A stretch of DNA of 64,000 nt from the NCBI GenBank assembly GCA_002551355.1, contig NTHE01000018.1, forward strand, positions 58,906 to 122,905. The letters run 5' to 3'. The notes beneath the pieces are model-generated. The model did no database searches. It worked only from the letters and a program-made list of their open reading frames with translations, and was not told the DNA's origin. A program made the position numbers and the translations under genes. The stretch is from Streptomyces sp. man185 (GTDB lineage: Bacteria; Actinomycetota; Actinomycetes; Streptomycetales; Streptomycetaceae). Shown in pieces: positions 1-8,075 of this stretch; position 1 is the stretch's first letter, and each line of letters starts with the position of its first letter.

Positions 1-555
1 GCGTCGGCCGATGCCGGCCCGACGGGCCCTCATGGCGTCCAGGGACCAGCGGCGGCCGGACGCGGTGAGGACGAGGTAGAGCGACATCAGCAGGACGAGG
101 TTGTCGCCGCCGTCCGTCATGAAGATCGACCGCGCGTGGAACGAGACGACGACGACGGCGAAGAGCACGGAGACGGCGCGGGTCCGCCACCCCAGCAGGA
201 ACAGGGCACTGACGACGAGCGCCGCCGCGTAACAGAGTTCGAAGTAGAGGCGGCTGTCGGAGAGGGTCAGCACACTGACCCAGCCGGTCTGGTCGAAGAG
301 CTGCCGGGCCAGGTCCGGGGTCCACGGCGATCCGGGGCCCCAGATCTCGTCGCGGTGCGGGAACTCCCGCACCAGGAAGACGAGATAGAGCAGGCCGTAT
401 CCGATGCGCAGTACCGACATCGAGTAGAGGGAGAGGGGGCGTTCGGTCAGCAGCGCCCACGCTTGGCGCGCCGCGCCCGTCACGCGTACCAGCGGGCCGG
501 CCGGGGCGGTGGCCGACGCGGGCGGACAGGTCGGGCCGTTGGCCGGCTCAGGCAT
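1..555 (-). CDS. HTTM-domain membrane protein, 3' end outside window
   Basis: The reverse strand is open from an ATG at 555 to the window edge, giving the first ~184 residues. The reading begins MPEPANGPTCPP, then has several hydrophobic segments (around residues 40-55, 100-120, 130-145 and 155-170) separated by WGPGSPWTPDLARQLFD and FHARSIFMTDGGDN. This layout is typical of HTTM (horizontally transferred transmembrane, vitamin K gamma-carboxylase-like) proteins. The catalytic function of bacterial HTTM proteins is mostly unknown. Its ATG overlaps the stop of the upstream DUF5819 gene by 8 bases, so the two are translationally coupled. The carboxy-terminal part lies beyond position 1. Confidence 0.72.
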   Translation of the reverse strand, partial: MPEPANGPTCPPASATAPAGPLVRVTGAARQAWALLTERPLSLYSMSVLRIGYGLLYLVFLVREFPHRDEIWGPGSPWTPDLARQLFDQTGWVSVLTLSDSRLYFELCYAAALVVSALFLLGWRTRAVSVLFAVVVVSFHARSIFMTDGGDNLVLLMSLYLVLTASGRRWSLDAMRARRAGIGRR

Positions 556-1177
556 CGGAGGTCACCTTCCACCAGGGCAGGAGCCGTGTTTCGGCGTTCT
601 TCGTGGTGGCGGCACGGCGGTCGTGGTCCGTGCTGCCCTGAGCGGCCACGGGCAGGGTGACCACCCGGAGCTGGATGTTCTCGAACGGCTTGCCGTCCCG
701 TTCGGCCACGCGGTCGGCGGCGATGTTGCGCAGGTAGCGCTGCATCATCACGGCCCGGTCCGAGCGCGAGAGGTCGTCGCCTCCATGGAGTTCGACGTAC
801 GACGTCCAGGAGCGGCGCAGCATGTTCTGCGTGGTGTGGCTCGGGAAGGCGTTGTGCTCGATGGCGGAGGCGTCCACGGCGGTCAGGTCGACCCAGTCGC
901 TGACCCGGACGGAACCGTCCGGGGCCGTATGCGCGGTCCGCGCGGAGATCTGCCGGTTCACGGAGTCCGGATCCGGTGCGAACAGCCGCCAGTTCTGTTC
1001 GAAGAGCGGGTAGATCCAGGCGTCCACCTGGGAGTTGAAGCGCTGCGACACCGTATTCGACGGGGCCACGTGCAAGAACACCAGGCCGATGTGGGCCAGG
1101 GCCGTGGCCAGGCAGAGCGCCACGGCGGTGTTGAGGACTCTTCTGCGTACATGTTCCGTCGTGACTCCACCCAGCAC
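548..1177 (-). CDS. DUF5819 family membrane-anchored protein
   Basis: A 209-residue protein with one N-terminal hydrophobic segment (about residues 15-35, TAVALCLATALAHIGLVFLHV) followed by an exported domain with the motifs QNWRLFAPDP and DWVDLTAVD that I associate with DUF5819. Function is unknown. In actinomycetes DUF5819 proteins commonly sit directly before HTTM-domain proteins, as here, and the 8-base overlap with the HTTM gene implies joint translation. The start is a GTG at 1177; there is no in-frame ATG near it. The pair probably acts together at the membrane, which is inference from gene order only. Confidence 0.75.
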   Translation of the reverse strand: MLGGVTTEHVRRRVLNTAVALCLATALAHIGLVFLHVAPSNTVSQRFNSQVDAWIYPLFEQNWRLFAPDPDSVNRQISARTAHTAPDGSVRVSDWVDLTAVDASAIEHNAFPSHTTQNMLRRSWTSYVELHGGDDLSRSDRAVMMQRYLRNIAADRVAERDGKPFENIQLRVVTLPVAAQGSTDHDRRAATTKNAETRLLPWWKVTSDA

Positions 1178-1224
1178 GTGCCCCAGCCCCGCCCTGTTTC
1201 TCGTCGTCGTCCGTCTCGTGGAAG

Positions 1225-1260
1225 CGTGCGGCGGGGCAGGAGGACATGCCCCGCCGCACG
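1225..1260. terminator. hairpin downstream of ice-binding-like gene
   Basis: A 14-base perfect stem (CGTGCGGCGGGGCA paired with TGCCCCGCCGCACG) around an 8-base loop lies just 3' of the ice-binding-like gene on the reverse strand. It has no T-tract, which is usual for Streptomyces terminators. It separates that gene from the DUF5819-HTTM pair. Confidence 0.6.
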
Positions 1261-1295
1261 CCGGTCATCCGGCAGCGCGCGTGCCGCGCCGCCGG

Positions 1296-2459
1296 TCAGC
1301 CCTCGTGGTGGCCGGCGCCTTCCGGCTTGTCGCCGTAGCCGCCGTGCTCCTCGCCGTGGCCGGGGCCGTGGTCTCCGGGGCGCCCGTCGCCGTAGCCGCC
1401 GTCGTGGCCGCCTGAGTGGCCGCCGGTGCCGCCGCCCTTGCCGCCGCCGGTGTGGCCGCCCGAGTGACCGCCTGTGACGCCGCCCTTGCCCCCGCCGGTG
1501 GTGTTGCCGGCGATGTTCCCGGACGTGTTGCCGACGGTGTTCCCCGTGGTGGTCCCGGTGGTGGTCGAGCCGCCCGGAGTGCCGCCGGTGGTGCCGCCGG
1601 TCAGGACGCCGCCGAGCACCCCGCCCAGCACGCCGCCCGTGGTGCCGGTCGTCGTGCCGGTCGTGGTCCCGGTGGTCGTGCCCGTCGTGGTTCCGGTGGT
1701 CGTGCCGGACGTGGTGCCGCCCGAGCAGGTGGAGCGGGTGATGCGGTTGTTGTCCAGGGTGACCGAGCCGTTACGGGCCAGCGCCCGGCCCTCGATGGTC
1801 GCGCCGGTGGTCGCGCTGATCGAGGTCAGCGCCAGGATGTTGCCGATGAAGGTCGAATCCGTACCGAGCGTGGCGGAACTGCCGATCTGCCAGAACACGT
1901 TGCACGGCTGGGCGCCGTTGATGAGGTTGACGCGGCTGGCGGATGCCGTCGTCAGACCCGAGCCGACCTGGAAGACCCACACGGCGTTGGGGTCACCCTC
2001 CGCGTCGAGGGTGAGCGTGCCGGTGAGACCCAGCGTCGAGGAGGCCGTGTAGACGCCGGGCACCAGCGTCAGGCCCCCGGCGTCCGGCGGCAGCGCGGCG
2101 TCCGTGGCCTGGCCGGCCGCGTTGTTGTACGCCACCACCAGGTCGGACTTGGCCTGGAGCGCGACCGCGTCCGCCGAGTGCTGGACGCCGTTCACCAGGC
2201 CCGGCGGAAATCCGCTGATGGCCGTGCCGGGACTGACGCCGAGGTCTCCGGTGATGACGGTGGGCCCGGTGTTGGTGACCGACTCACCGGCCAGCACCGC
2301 GAAACTGTCCGCCGTGCCGAGCGGCACCGGCGTGGCGATGGCGTACGCCGGCGACGGCGACACAGCGACCATGGCGGCGGCGACCGTCGCGGCGAGCGCG
2401 GCGGTGATCCAGGACGAAACAATGCGCCGAACTGCAAGGTCAGATTTTCTGAGCTTCAA
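1296..2459 (-). CDS. secreted ice-binding-like (DUF3494) protein with repetitive Gly/Thr tail
   Basis: A 387-residue exported protein. A signal peptide ends near residue 40 (AVSPSPAYA|IA). Residues ~42-245 carry the DUF3494 ice-binding/adhesin fold signature: LGTADSFAVLAGESVTNTG, VITGDLGVSPGTAISGFPPG, DAGGLTLVPGVYT, LDAEGDPNAVWVFQ, IGSSATLGTDSTFIGNILA and GRALARNGSVTLDNNRI. The tail is low complexity: repeated TTGT units, GGVLGGVLGGVL, and Gly/His/Lys-rich GGHSGGHTGGGKGG. DUF3494 beta-solenoids bind ice in cold-adapted microbes, but in soil streptomycetes the role is unproven and may be surface adhesion. The apparent start is TTG at 2459 with a poor ribosome site, so the N-terminus is uncertain. 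Confidence 0.8.
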   Translation of the reverse strand: MKLRKSDLAVRRIVSSWITAALAATVAAAMVAVSPSPAYAIATPVPLGTADSFAVLAGESVTNTGPTVITGDLGVSPGTAISGFPPGLVNGVQHSADAVALQAKSDLVVAYNNAAGQATDAALPPDAGGLTLVPGVYTASSTLGLTGTLTLDAEGDPNAVWVFQVGSGLTTASASRVNLINGAQPCNVFWQIGSSATLGTDSTFIGNILALTSISATTGATIEGRALARNGSVTLDNNRITRSTCSGGTTSGTTTGTTTGTTTGTTTGTTTGTTGGVLGGVLGGVLTGGTTGGTPGGSTTTGTTTGNTVGNTSGNIAGNTTGGGKGGVTGGHSGGHTGGGKGGGTGGHSGGHDGGYGDGRPGDHGPGHGEEHGGYGDKPEGAGHHEG

Positions 2460-2852
2460 CAGAAATCGACTTTCTGTGCGAGGCGGCGACTTCCGAGCCG
2501 TTCACGGTTTCCCGGAAGCCCTCGTGTTGTCGGCAGCACACTACGCACAGAAGCACCATAAAAGTCCGTAGAAATGACGCTAAATGCGACTCTCTTTCCG
2601 GAACGATCAAGCAGAACAGTTTTTTCGCACTACAGAATCCTTTTCTCGAAAGAATTCCCCCGAACCTGGGAATCGAATAAGAAATTAATGCGTCATACGT
2701 TCCCCCTCTCCGACCGGAAGTCGCCGGCCACCGTCATGTCGTCCTGTGCCTCGGCGACCCGGACCAGAGACGGAGACGGTTCCTCGGGCGTGTCCTGTCG
2801 ATCCGACTGGCTGAGCAAAACCAGGTGCGGCTGTTCGCAGCGGTGGTGTGAG
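2460..2852. other. AT-richer intergenic region between divergent genes
   Basis: About 390 bases separate the ice-binding-like gene (reverse) from the acetyltransferase gene (forward). Positions ~2560-2700 are visibly much richer in A and T than anything around them. Short open frames exist but lack ribosome sites and Streptomyces codon bias. It presumably holds both promoters; I see no clear operator or RNA. Confidence 0.5.
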
Positions 2853-3728
2853 ATGCGGGACATGACGATCGTTCTGAACGAGCCTGACGTCGATGGGCTG
2901 GTCGAAGTCGTACATGCACTCCGTGTATGGCAGGACGACCGCACGCCGCTGCAACTCCATCCGGGAGACCTCGGCTGGGCCTGGGCGCTGGGCGCGGAGA
3001 GGCTCGCCGGGGCCGTCCGCACCTGGAGCGTGGACGGACGGATCATTGCCGTCGGATATCTGGACGACCCCGATGTGCTGCGCCTGACGACCGCGCCGGA
3101 TCTGCGCCGGGACGGTGATCTGGCGCGCCGGCTGCTGGCGGACCTTGATGATCCGGAGCGCGGGGTACTGCCGCCCGGTAAGGCCGGCCTCGAAATCCCC
3201 CATGGCGCCCTGCTCCGCGAGGTCCTCCTGGAGGCGGGCTGGATTCTGGACGAGCCGTGGACGCCGCTGCGCCACGATCTCGCCGAGCCGGTGAAGGACT
3301 CCGGCCTGCGGATCGAGGTAGCCGGTCCGCAGACGGCGGGGGCGCGGACCGCAGTGCATCGCTCGGCGTTCGGCAGCCCGGCGTTCACCGAGGAGAGTTG
3401 GCACGTCCTCGCGGCCGGGCCGGTCTATGCCGACGCCCGCTGCCTGATCGGCTACGACGACCGGGACAACGCGGTGGCCGCGGCGACGGTCTGGTCGGCC
3501 GGGCCCGGCAAGCCCGGCCTGCTGGAGCCGGTGGGCGTGCACGCCGACCATCGCGGTCGCGGCTACGGGACGGCGATCAGCGTCGCCGCTGCGGCTGCGC
3601 TGCGTGAACTGGGCGCATCAAGCGCACTCGTCAGCACCCCGACCTCGAACGCTGCCGCCGTCGCCGCCTACAGGGCAGCTGGATACGAGCCGTCATCCGA
3701 ACGGCTGGACGTCAGCCGAGCCGCCTGA
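2853..3728 (+). CDS. GNAT family N-acetyltransferase
   Basis: From ATG 2853 the protein is 291 residues; ATG 2862 is an alternative start. An open frame continues upstream to 2574, but that stretch is AT-rich and not Streptomyces-like, so I exclude it. The C-terminal ~130 residues form a GNAT fold with the acetyl-CoA loop GVHADHRGRGYGTAIS (about residues 222-237) and the late motif TSNAAAVAAYRAAGYEP. The N-terminal half (WAWALGAERLAGAVRTWSVDG) looks like a degenerate first GNAT domain, as in many actinobacterial two-domain acetyltransferases. The substrate cannot be predicted. It stands alone in its transcription unit. Confidence 0.8.
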   Translation: MRDMTIVLNEPDVDGLVEVVHALRVWQDDRTPLQLHPGDLGWAWALGAERLAGAVRTWSVDGRIIAVGYLDDPDVLRLTTAPDLRRDGDLARRLLADLDDPERGVLPPGKAGLEIPHGALLREVLLEAGWILDEPWTPLRHDLAEPVKDSGLRIEVAGPQTAGARTAVHRSAFGSPAFTEESWHVLAAGPVYADARCLIGYDDRDNAVAAATVWSAGPGKPGLLEPVGVHADHRGRGYGTAISVAAAAALRELGASSALVSTPTSNAAAVAAYRAAGYEPSSERLDVSRAA

Positions 3729-3841
3729 AAATGATCGGGCGGCGGCACCGGACAGGCCGCGTCGCCGACCCTGGCTGAGCCCGAACGCCCTTTGAGTACA
3801 TGGGGCAGGCCCCGCCCGGGGCCGGGGCCTGCCCCCGGTCG

Positions 3842-3925
3842 CGCCCGGATCGGGTCATCGCCGACAAGGGATACTCGCAGCCGTCCACCCGCGCCCAGCT
3901 ACGCCGACGCCGGATCGCCGCCGAA
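3842..3925 (+). pseudogene. IS5-type transposase fragment
   Basis: On the forward strand about 28 codons read RPDRVIADKGYSQPSTRAQLRRRRIAAE. This closely matches the DDE-domain segment of IS5-family transposases common in Streptomyces (xPDxVxADKxYSSxxxRxxLRRRGI). Nothing before or after it continues the transposase, and no terminal inverted repeats are visible. It overlaps, antisense, the last codons of the PucR-type regulator. I read it as a scrap left by an old insertion; the family assignment rests on this one motif. Confidence 0.6.
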
Positions 3926-5470
3926 GTCGTCATCACCGCCATCATGATCTGGCTCCGCCGACCGACGGGACTCGCCCGGGGCCGCCGCCAGGTCCCGGGA
4001 CCGCAGCGCCAGCCACAGGTCGTAACGGGCGCTCGGGGGCCGCAAGAGCGAGCGCTGGAGCACCGTTTCGAGCCGGGTGAGGCGCTTGCGGGCCCCGGGC
4101 ACGGAGATGCCCAGCTCGGCGGCGGCCGGTCCGAGGCGGCCCTCGCACCGGAGCCAGGTGCGCAGGGTCTCCTCGGCGGCGAGGACAGGGGCCAGCTGCC
4201 GGTCGGCCCACTCCCGTACGGCCGGGCGGCGCAGGATCTCGTCGAGCCCCTGCGCCGCCTTTCCCGTACCCGATCCGGCGGGGTCGTACGGGGTGGGCTC
4301 CGGGGTGCACGCCGGGGCGGGGGTCGCGCGGACGCGCAGCGCCAGGTCGAGGGCGGACTGGTCGGCCAGCCGGTGCAGGTCGAGGCCGAGCAGCTCGCCG
4401 ATGAGCCGCAGCCGGGCGGCGAGGGTGTTGCGGTGGACCTTGAGGTGGTCGGTCGCGTGCGACGAGAACGCCAGCCAGGAGGCGGCCGTGGCCAGCAGTT
4501 CCTGGCTCCCGGGATCCTGCGGGCGGCGCGGCACATGGGTCAGGAGCGGGGTCAGCAGCGCGTTCGCCCACTGGCGGCCCTCCGGTCCGACGACGAGCGC
4601 GGGATCCGGCGAGGCCCCGAACCGGGAGTGCCGGGTGGGCAGTTCGCGGGCGACGGCCAGGGCGTGGAAGGCCTGGCGGTAGCCGGTCGCGGTGTCGGCC
4701 AGCGGCACGGGCTCGCTGACGCCCACCACGCAGTCGTCCACCCGGGCGGCGACGGTCTCGTCGGTCCCGGCAGCACCCGGCCCCAGCTCCTCCGCGGGCA
4801 TCACCAGGATGAGGTGGCGGGCGTAGACGGGACACCGCACGATCCAGGAGCGGCCGCCGTCCACGTCCACGCAGACCCGGGCCACCTCGTCGCGCCCGTC
4901 GCCGGAGCACTCCACGACGCACACCCGTACCGGATCGGGCAGCCGGGGGCGCAGCGCGCCGGCGACCTGCTGGGCGACGGAGAGCTGACCCGTCATCAGC
5001 AGGTGCAGCACCGCCTCCCGGCCCCGGGACTCGGCGAGGTCCACCCGGCGGCGCTTGCGCTCCACGGTCTCGGCCTGCCGGCACAGGGCCAGCGGCATGA
5101 CGACATCGGCCAGCAGCGTGGCGAGTCCGGCGGCCACGGGCCGGGGGGTGACGACGGTGAGCACGGGGGCGGTGTGGTCCTCGGGGCTCAGGGGGAACAG
5201 CAGGGCGGTGTGCGCGCCGGTGTCGAGGGAGTACGCCCGGGCCCCGCGCTCCGTCAGGGCGCTCGCACCCTCGGCGACCAGCCCCGCGACGTCGGGAACC
5301 ACCGCCCGTGCCGTACGGGCCGCCGCGTGCAGCACCGTCCCGTCCGGCCCGACGAGCCCGGCCCAGCCCTCGGCCCGCCCGGCCAGCCAGCGCAGCAGCT
5401 CGGCCGTTCCGCCCGCGCGGGCCAGCCGGTGCATCCGCAGAAGATCGTCCGCCCGCTCCCGTGCTCGCAT
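3899..5470 (-). CDS. PucR/CdaR-type helix-turn-helix regulator
   Basis: A 523-residue regulator from ATG 5470, which follows a GGGGGAC ribosome site; the frame is open further upstream but that part lacks protein-like composition. The N-terminal ~150 residues resemble a GAF-like sensor. Residues ~345-395 hold the PucR-type C-terminal DNA-binding helix signature HRNTLAARLRLIGELLGLDL. A second, related helix-turn-helix follows (AAAELGISVPGARKRLTRLETVLQ). The last ~16 residues (DHDGGDDDFGGDPASA) are encoded opposite the transposase scrap, so the native C-terminus may have been replaced. It is divergent from the dnaN paralogue; the effector and targets are unknown. Confidence 0.75.
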   Translation of the reverse strand: MRARERADDLLRMHRLARAGGTAELLRWLAGRAEGWAGLVGPDGTVLHAAARTARAVVPDVAGLVAEGASALTERGARAYSLDTGAHTALLFPLSPEDHTAPVLTVVTPRPVAAGLATLLADVVMPLALCRQAETVERKRRRVDLAESRGREAVLHLLMTGQLSVAQQVAGALRPRLPDPVRVCVVECSGDGRDEVARVCVDVDGGRSWIVRCPVYARHLILVMPAEELGPGAAGTDETVAARVDDCVVGVSEPVPLADTATGYRQAFHALAVARELPTRHSRFGASPDPALVVGPEGRQWANALLTPLLTHVPRRPQDPGSQELLATAASWLAFSSHATDHLKVHRNTLAARLRLIGELLGLDLHRLADQSALDLALRVRATPAPACTPEPTPYDPAGSGTGKAAQGLDEILRRPAVREWADRQLAPVLAAEETLRTWLRCEGRLGPAAAELGISVPGARKRLTRLETVLQRSLLRPPSARYDLWLALRSRDLAAAPGESRRSAEPDHDGGDDDFGGDPASA

Positions 5471-5802
5471 CCGTCCCCCGTTACCGCCCTGCACACGGCC
5501 GTGTCGCCGGTGGACCGGGCCCTCCTGACTGTGCGGACCGATACCCCCGCGGCCGCCCCACTGGGCGCATTGAACCTCCCGTCTCCCTACCCCTCGTTCT
5601 ATCGTCCGAACGTGTTCCGGCGCGTCGGGGGAGACGGGGGAAACGCCGGAACACGGGGAACGCGGCGGCAGCGGCTCACGGGGGTGGTCGCTGTCGTCGG
5701 TTCCCGCTCCGCGCGCTGCCCGGGGCCGATTGTCAGTGGTGCCTTCTAACGTCGTACGCAGAAGCCGACTTCCGGTTTCCGACGTCCGAGGAAAGGCGCC
5801 CC
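5471..5802. promoter_or_regulatory. divergent promoter region, regulator / dnaN paralogue
   Basis: This 332-base gap separates the reverse-strand PucR-type gene from the forward-strand clamp gene. A small inverted repeat (CGTTC - 8 bases - GAACG, 5595-5612) could be an operator, but it is short. A good ribosome site GAGGAAAGG (5788-5796) precedes the ATG at 5803. No further gene is supported here. Confidence 0.4.
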
Positions 5803-6969
5803 ATGGAGTTCCGCATCGAGCGCAGTGCCCTGACCGAGGCCGTGTCCTGGGCGGCCCGCGTCCTGCCCGTGCGCTCGCCCGTCCCCGTCCTGGGCGGGCT
5901 GCTGCTGGACGCCGAAGCCGCCGCCGGGGGCGGGCGGCTGCGGATCTCCGGGCTCGACTACGAGGCGTCCGCACGCGTCGACGTGGAGGCCGAGGTCCTG
6001 CGGCCGGGGAAGGTGCTCGTCATGGGGCGGCGGCTGCTGGACATCTGCAAGGTGCTGCCCGAGGGCCCCGTGGAGTGCGCGGTGGAGGGCTCGCGGTTCA
6101 CGGTGTCGGGCGACGGGGCCCGGTTCGGCCTCACCGTGCTGCCGCTGGACGACTACCCGGCGCTGCCCCCGCTCCCGCGGGTGCGGGGCGCGGTGGACGC
6201 GGAGCAGTTCGCGGCGGCGGTGGCCGATGTGGCGGTGGCCGCGGGGCGGGAAGAGACGCTGCCCGTGCTCACCGGCATCCGGCTGGGGCTCGACGGCGAC
6301 ACGATGACGCTCGCCGCGACCGACCGGTATCGCTTCGCCGTCCGGACCCTCCCGTGGAAGGCGACCTCCGCCGGCGAGAGCGCCGACGTCATCGTCTCCG
6401 CCCGCCGGCTCACCGAGATCGCCCGCTCGTTGAGCCGCTCCGGGCTGGTGAGCGTCGCCCTGGACGCCGGTTCGGCGGGCTTCGAGCACGCGGGGAGGCG
6501 GACCACCGTACGGCTCCTGGAGGGCCGGCTGCCGCGCCACGAGAAGCTGTTCGCGATGGAGGACCCGGCCGTCGCGGTGGTGGACCGGGCCCGGCTGACG
6601 GAGGCCGTCAAGCGGGTCTCCGTCGTCGCCGACGGGGACAGCCCGGTGCAGATGACCTTCTCGCGCGCCGACGCCTCTGTGACCCTCCGGGCGGGTTACG
6701 AGGACGATGTGGCGTCCCAGCGGCTGCCGGCCGATCTGGAGGGGGCCGAGGAGCTGACGGTGGCCTTCAACCCCATGTATCTGGCGGACGCTCTGGCCTC
6801 CTTCGCGAGGCCGTCCCTGCGGCTCCTGCTGCTGGGGGCCGGGCAGCGCGCGATGATCACGGACGCGGCGGGCCCTGAGCAGACGGTCACGGAGGGGGCG
6901 GGTCCGGAGGGAGCGGGCACGGGCACCCACCGGCATCTGCTGATGTCGGTGAAGCCGCAGTTGGCGTGA
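5803..6969 (+). CDS. DNA polymerase III beta-clamp paralogue
   Basis: A 388-residue protein with the three-domain layout of the sliding clamp, slightly longer than usual. Landmarks include MEFRIERSALTEAVSWAARVLPVRSP, PVLTGIRLGLDGDTMTLAATDRYR (domain 2, the classic clamp LAATDRYR motif), FNPMYLADAL and a C-terminal HRHLLMSVKPQ (canonical clamps end in M-P-M/V-R-L, and here the terminus is VKPQLA). The essential dnaN lies beside dnaA at oriC in streptomycetes; this copy has no dnaA/recF neighbours, so it is a second, dispensable-looking clamp. It could load at alternative polymerases or repair sites. GAGGAAAGG precedes the ATG. Confidence 0.85.
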   Translation: MEFRIERSALTEAVSWAARVLPVRSPVPVLGGLLLDAEAAAGGGRLRISGLDYEASARVDVEAEVLRPGKVLVMGRRLLDICKVLPEGPVECAVEGSRFTVSGDGARFGLTVLPLDDYPALPPLPRVRGAVDAEQFAAAVADVAVAAGREETLPVLTGIRLGLDGDTMTLAATDRYRFAVRTLPWKATSAGESADVIVSARRLTEIARSLSRSGLVSVALDAGSAGFEHAGRRTTVRLLEGRLPRHEKLFAMEDPAVAVVDRARLTEAVKRVSVVADGDSPVQMTFSRADASVTLRAGYEDDVASQRLPADLEGAEELTVAFNPMYLADALASFARPSLRLLLLGAGQRAMITDAAGPEQTVTEGAGPEGAGTGTHRHLLMSVKPQLA

Positions 6970-7028
6970 TGCACCAGGCCCGCCCCCGTCCGCCCCCGCC
7001 GCCCCCGTCCGCCCCCGCCGCGCGGGTG

Positions 7029-8075
7029 TCAGCCCTTCGGTCGGACACCCGCCTCGTCGACCACCGCCGTCTCGATCACGGCGCTGTCACCGAGCAGGTC
7101 GCCCTTCTTCCCGTACGCGGTGTCCTTCGTCAGATAGCTGCGCGAGCCCAGGTAGGTCAGCCCGTCCCGGTCGAAGACCCACTCCGTGTGCGTGGCGGAC
7201 CGGGCGTCCTCGCGGGCGATGCCCACACCCGTGCGGCCCAGCGCGTCCACCGCGTCGGGGGCCTCGGTGACGCCGGGGATGAGGGCGACGGCCTCGAAGA
7301 GCGCGGCGGCGGTGTCGGGCGGGAGGAGCGGGTCGCCGATCAGGCCCCCGATCGACATGAAGACGGCGTGGTCGTGGTCCTCCTCCTCGAACTTCGGGGT
7401 CAGCTCGGTGAGATAGCCCAGCAGCTGCCGCGGATCGGTCGGCAGGGTGGCCAGCCAGCGGTAGGTGGGCCGGAAGAGGCCCGGCCGGGTGCCCTCGCTG
7501 TCGCCCAGCTCGGCGTTGATGGGCAGGGTCTCCCCGTCCGTGCGGGACAGGCCGAGCTTCTTCTGCGGGCCGGGCTTCTGCGAGAACCAGGACTCCGACT
7601 CCTTCAGCGGGCCGACCACCAGCGTGCCGCTCGTCAGGTCGACGTCCCGGCCCGTGCTGCGCACGTAGCCGAACTGGTCGTCGCGGACCGGCAGGGCCTC
7701 GCCCTTCCCCGCGGCGTCCGAGATGCGGTGGAGCACCTGGGACACCGACCGGGCGTCCCCGGCGCCCCGCGGGGCGCCGCTCTGCGCGGAGTAGCCCACG
7801 ACCAGCGCCCCGGCCAGGGCCAGCGCGGTGACGGGCGCCAGGAAGGAGGGCCGCAGCAGGCGCGGCCGGGCGGGGCTCTCCGCGCGCTCCCGGCCCCGGC
7901 CCCCGGCCCGTTCCCGGGCGCGGGCGGTGTCGTCGTCGATCAGGTTCATCAGGCGTTCCCTGTGGTGCTCGTGACGGCCCGGCGGGAGGTCGGTCCCGGG
8001 GGCCGGCGGCAGCAGCCGCGCCAGTTCGGCGCGCTCGGCGGCGTACGCTTCGCGGCCGTTGTCGGTGCCCGTCAT
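7029..8075 (-). CDS. CU044_5270-type membrane protein, partner of ECF sigma factor
   Basis: A 348-residue protein with an N-terminal cytoplasmic segment (to ~residue 75), one transmembrane helix (FLAPVTALALAGALVVGYSA) and an extracytoplasmic domain (WLATLPTDPRQLLGYLTEL, AVALIPGV, DRDGLTYLGSRSYLT). These are the features of the CU044_5270 family, which is regularly encoded right after an SigE-type ECF sigma gene. The ATG overlaps the sigma stop codon as ATGA (8072-8075). By analogy it probably modulates or anchors the sigma factor, but no ZAS zinc motif (HxxxCxxC) is present, so a classical anti-sigma role is not shown. Confidence 0.78.
   Translation of the reverse strand: MTGTDNGREAYAAERAELARLLPPAPGTDLPPGRHEHHRERLMNLIDDDTARARERAGGRGRERAESPARPRLLRPSFLAPVTALALAGALVVGYSAQSGAPRGAGDARSVSQVLHRISDAAGKGEALPVRDDQFGYVRSTGRDVDLTSGTLVVGPLKESESWFSQKPGPQKKLGLSRTDGETLPINAELGDSEGTRPGLFRPTYRWLATLPTDPRQLLGYLTELTPKFEEEDHDHAVFMSIGGLIGDPLLPPDTAAALFEAVALIPGVTEAPDAVDALGRTGVGIAREDARSATHTEWVFDRDGLTYLGSRSYLTKDTAYGKKGDLLGDSAVIETAVVDEAGVRPKG

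Noticed and set aside
2574..2852. N-terminal extension of the GNAT gene
   Set aside because: The extra 93 codons are AT-rich, lack Streptomyces codon bias and have no matching domain; a start at 2853 is better.
5474..5974. N-terminal extension of the PucR-type gene
   Set aside because: The residues are Arg/Pro/Ala noise crossing the divergent promoter and clamp gene; ATG 5470 has a proper ribosome site.
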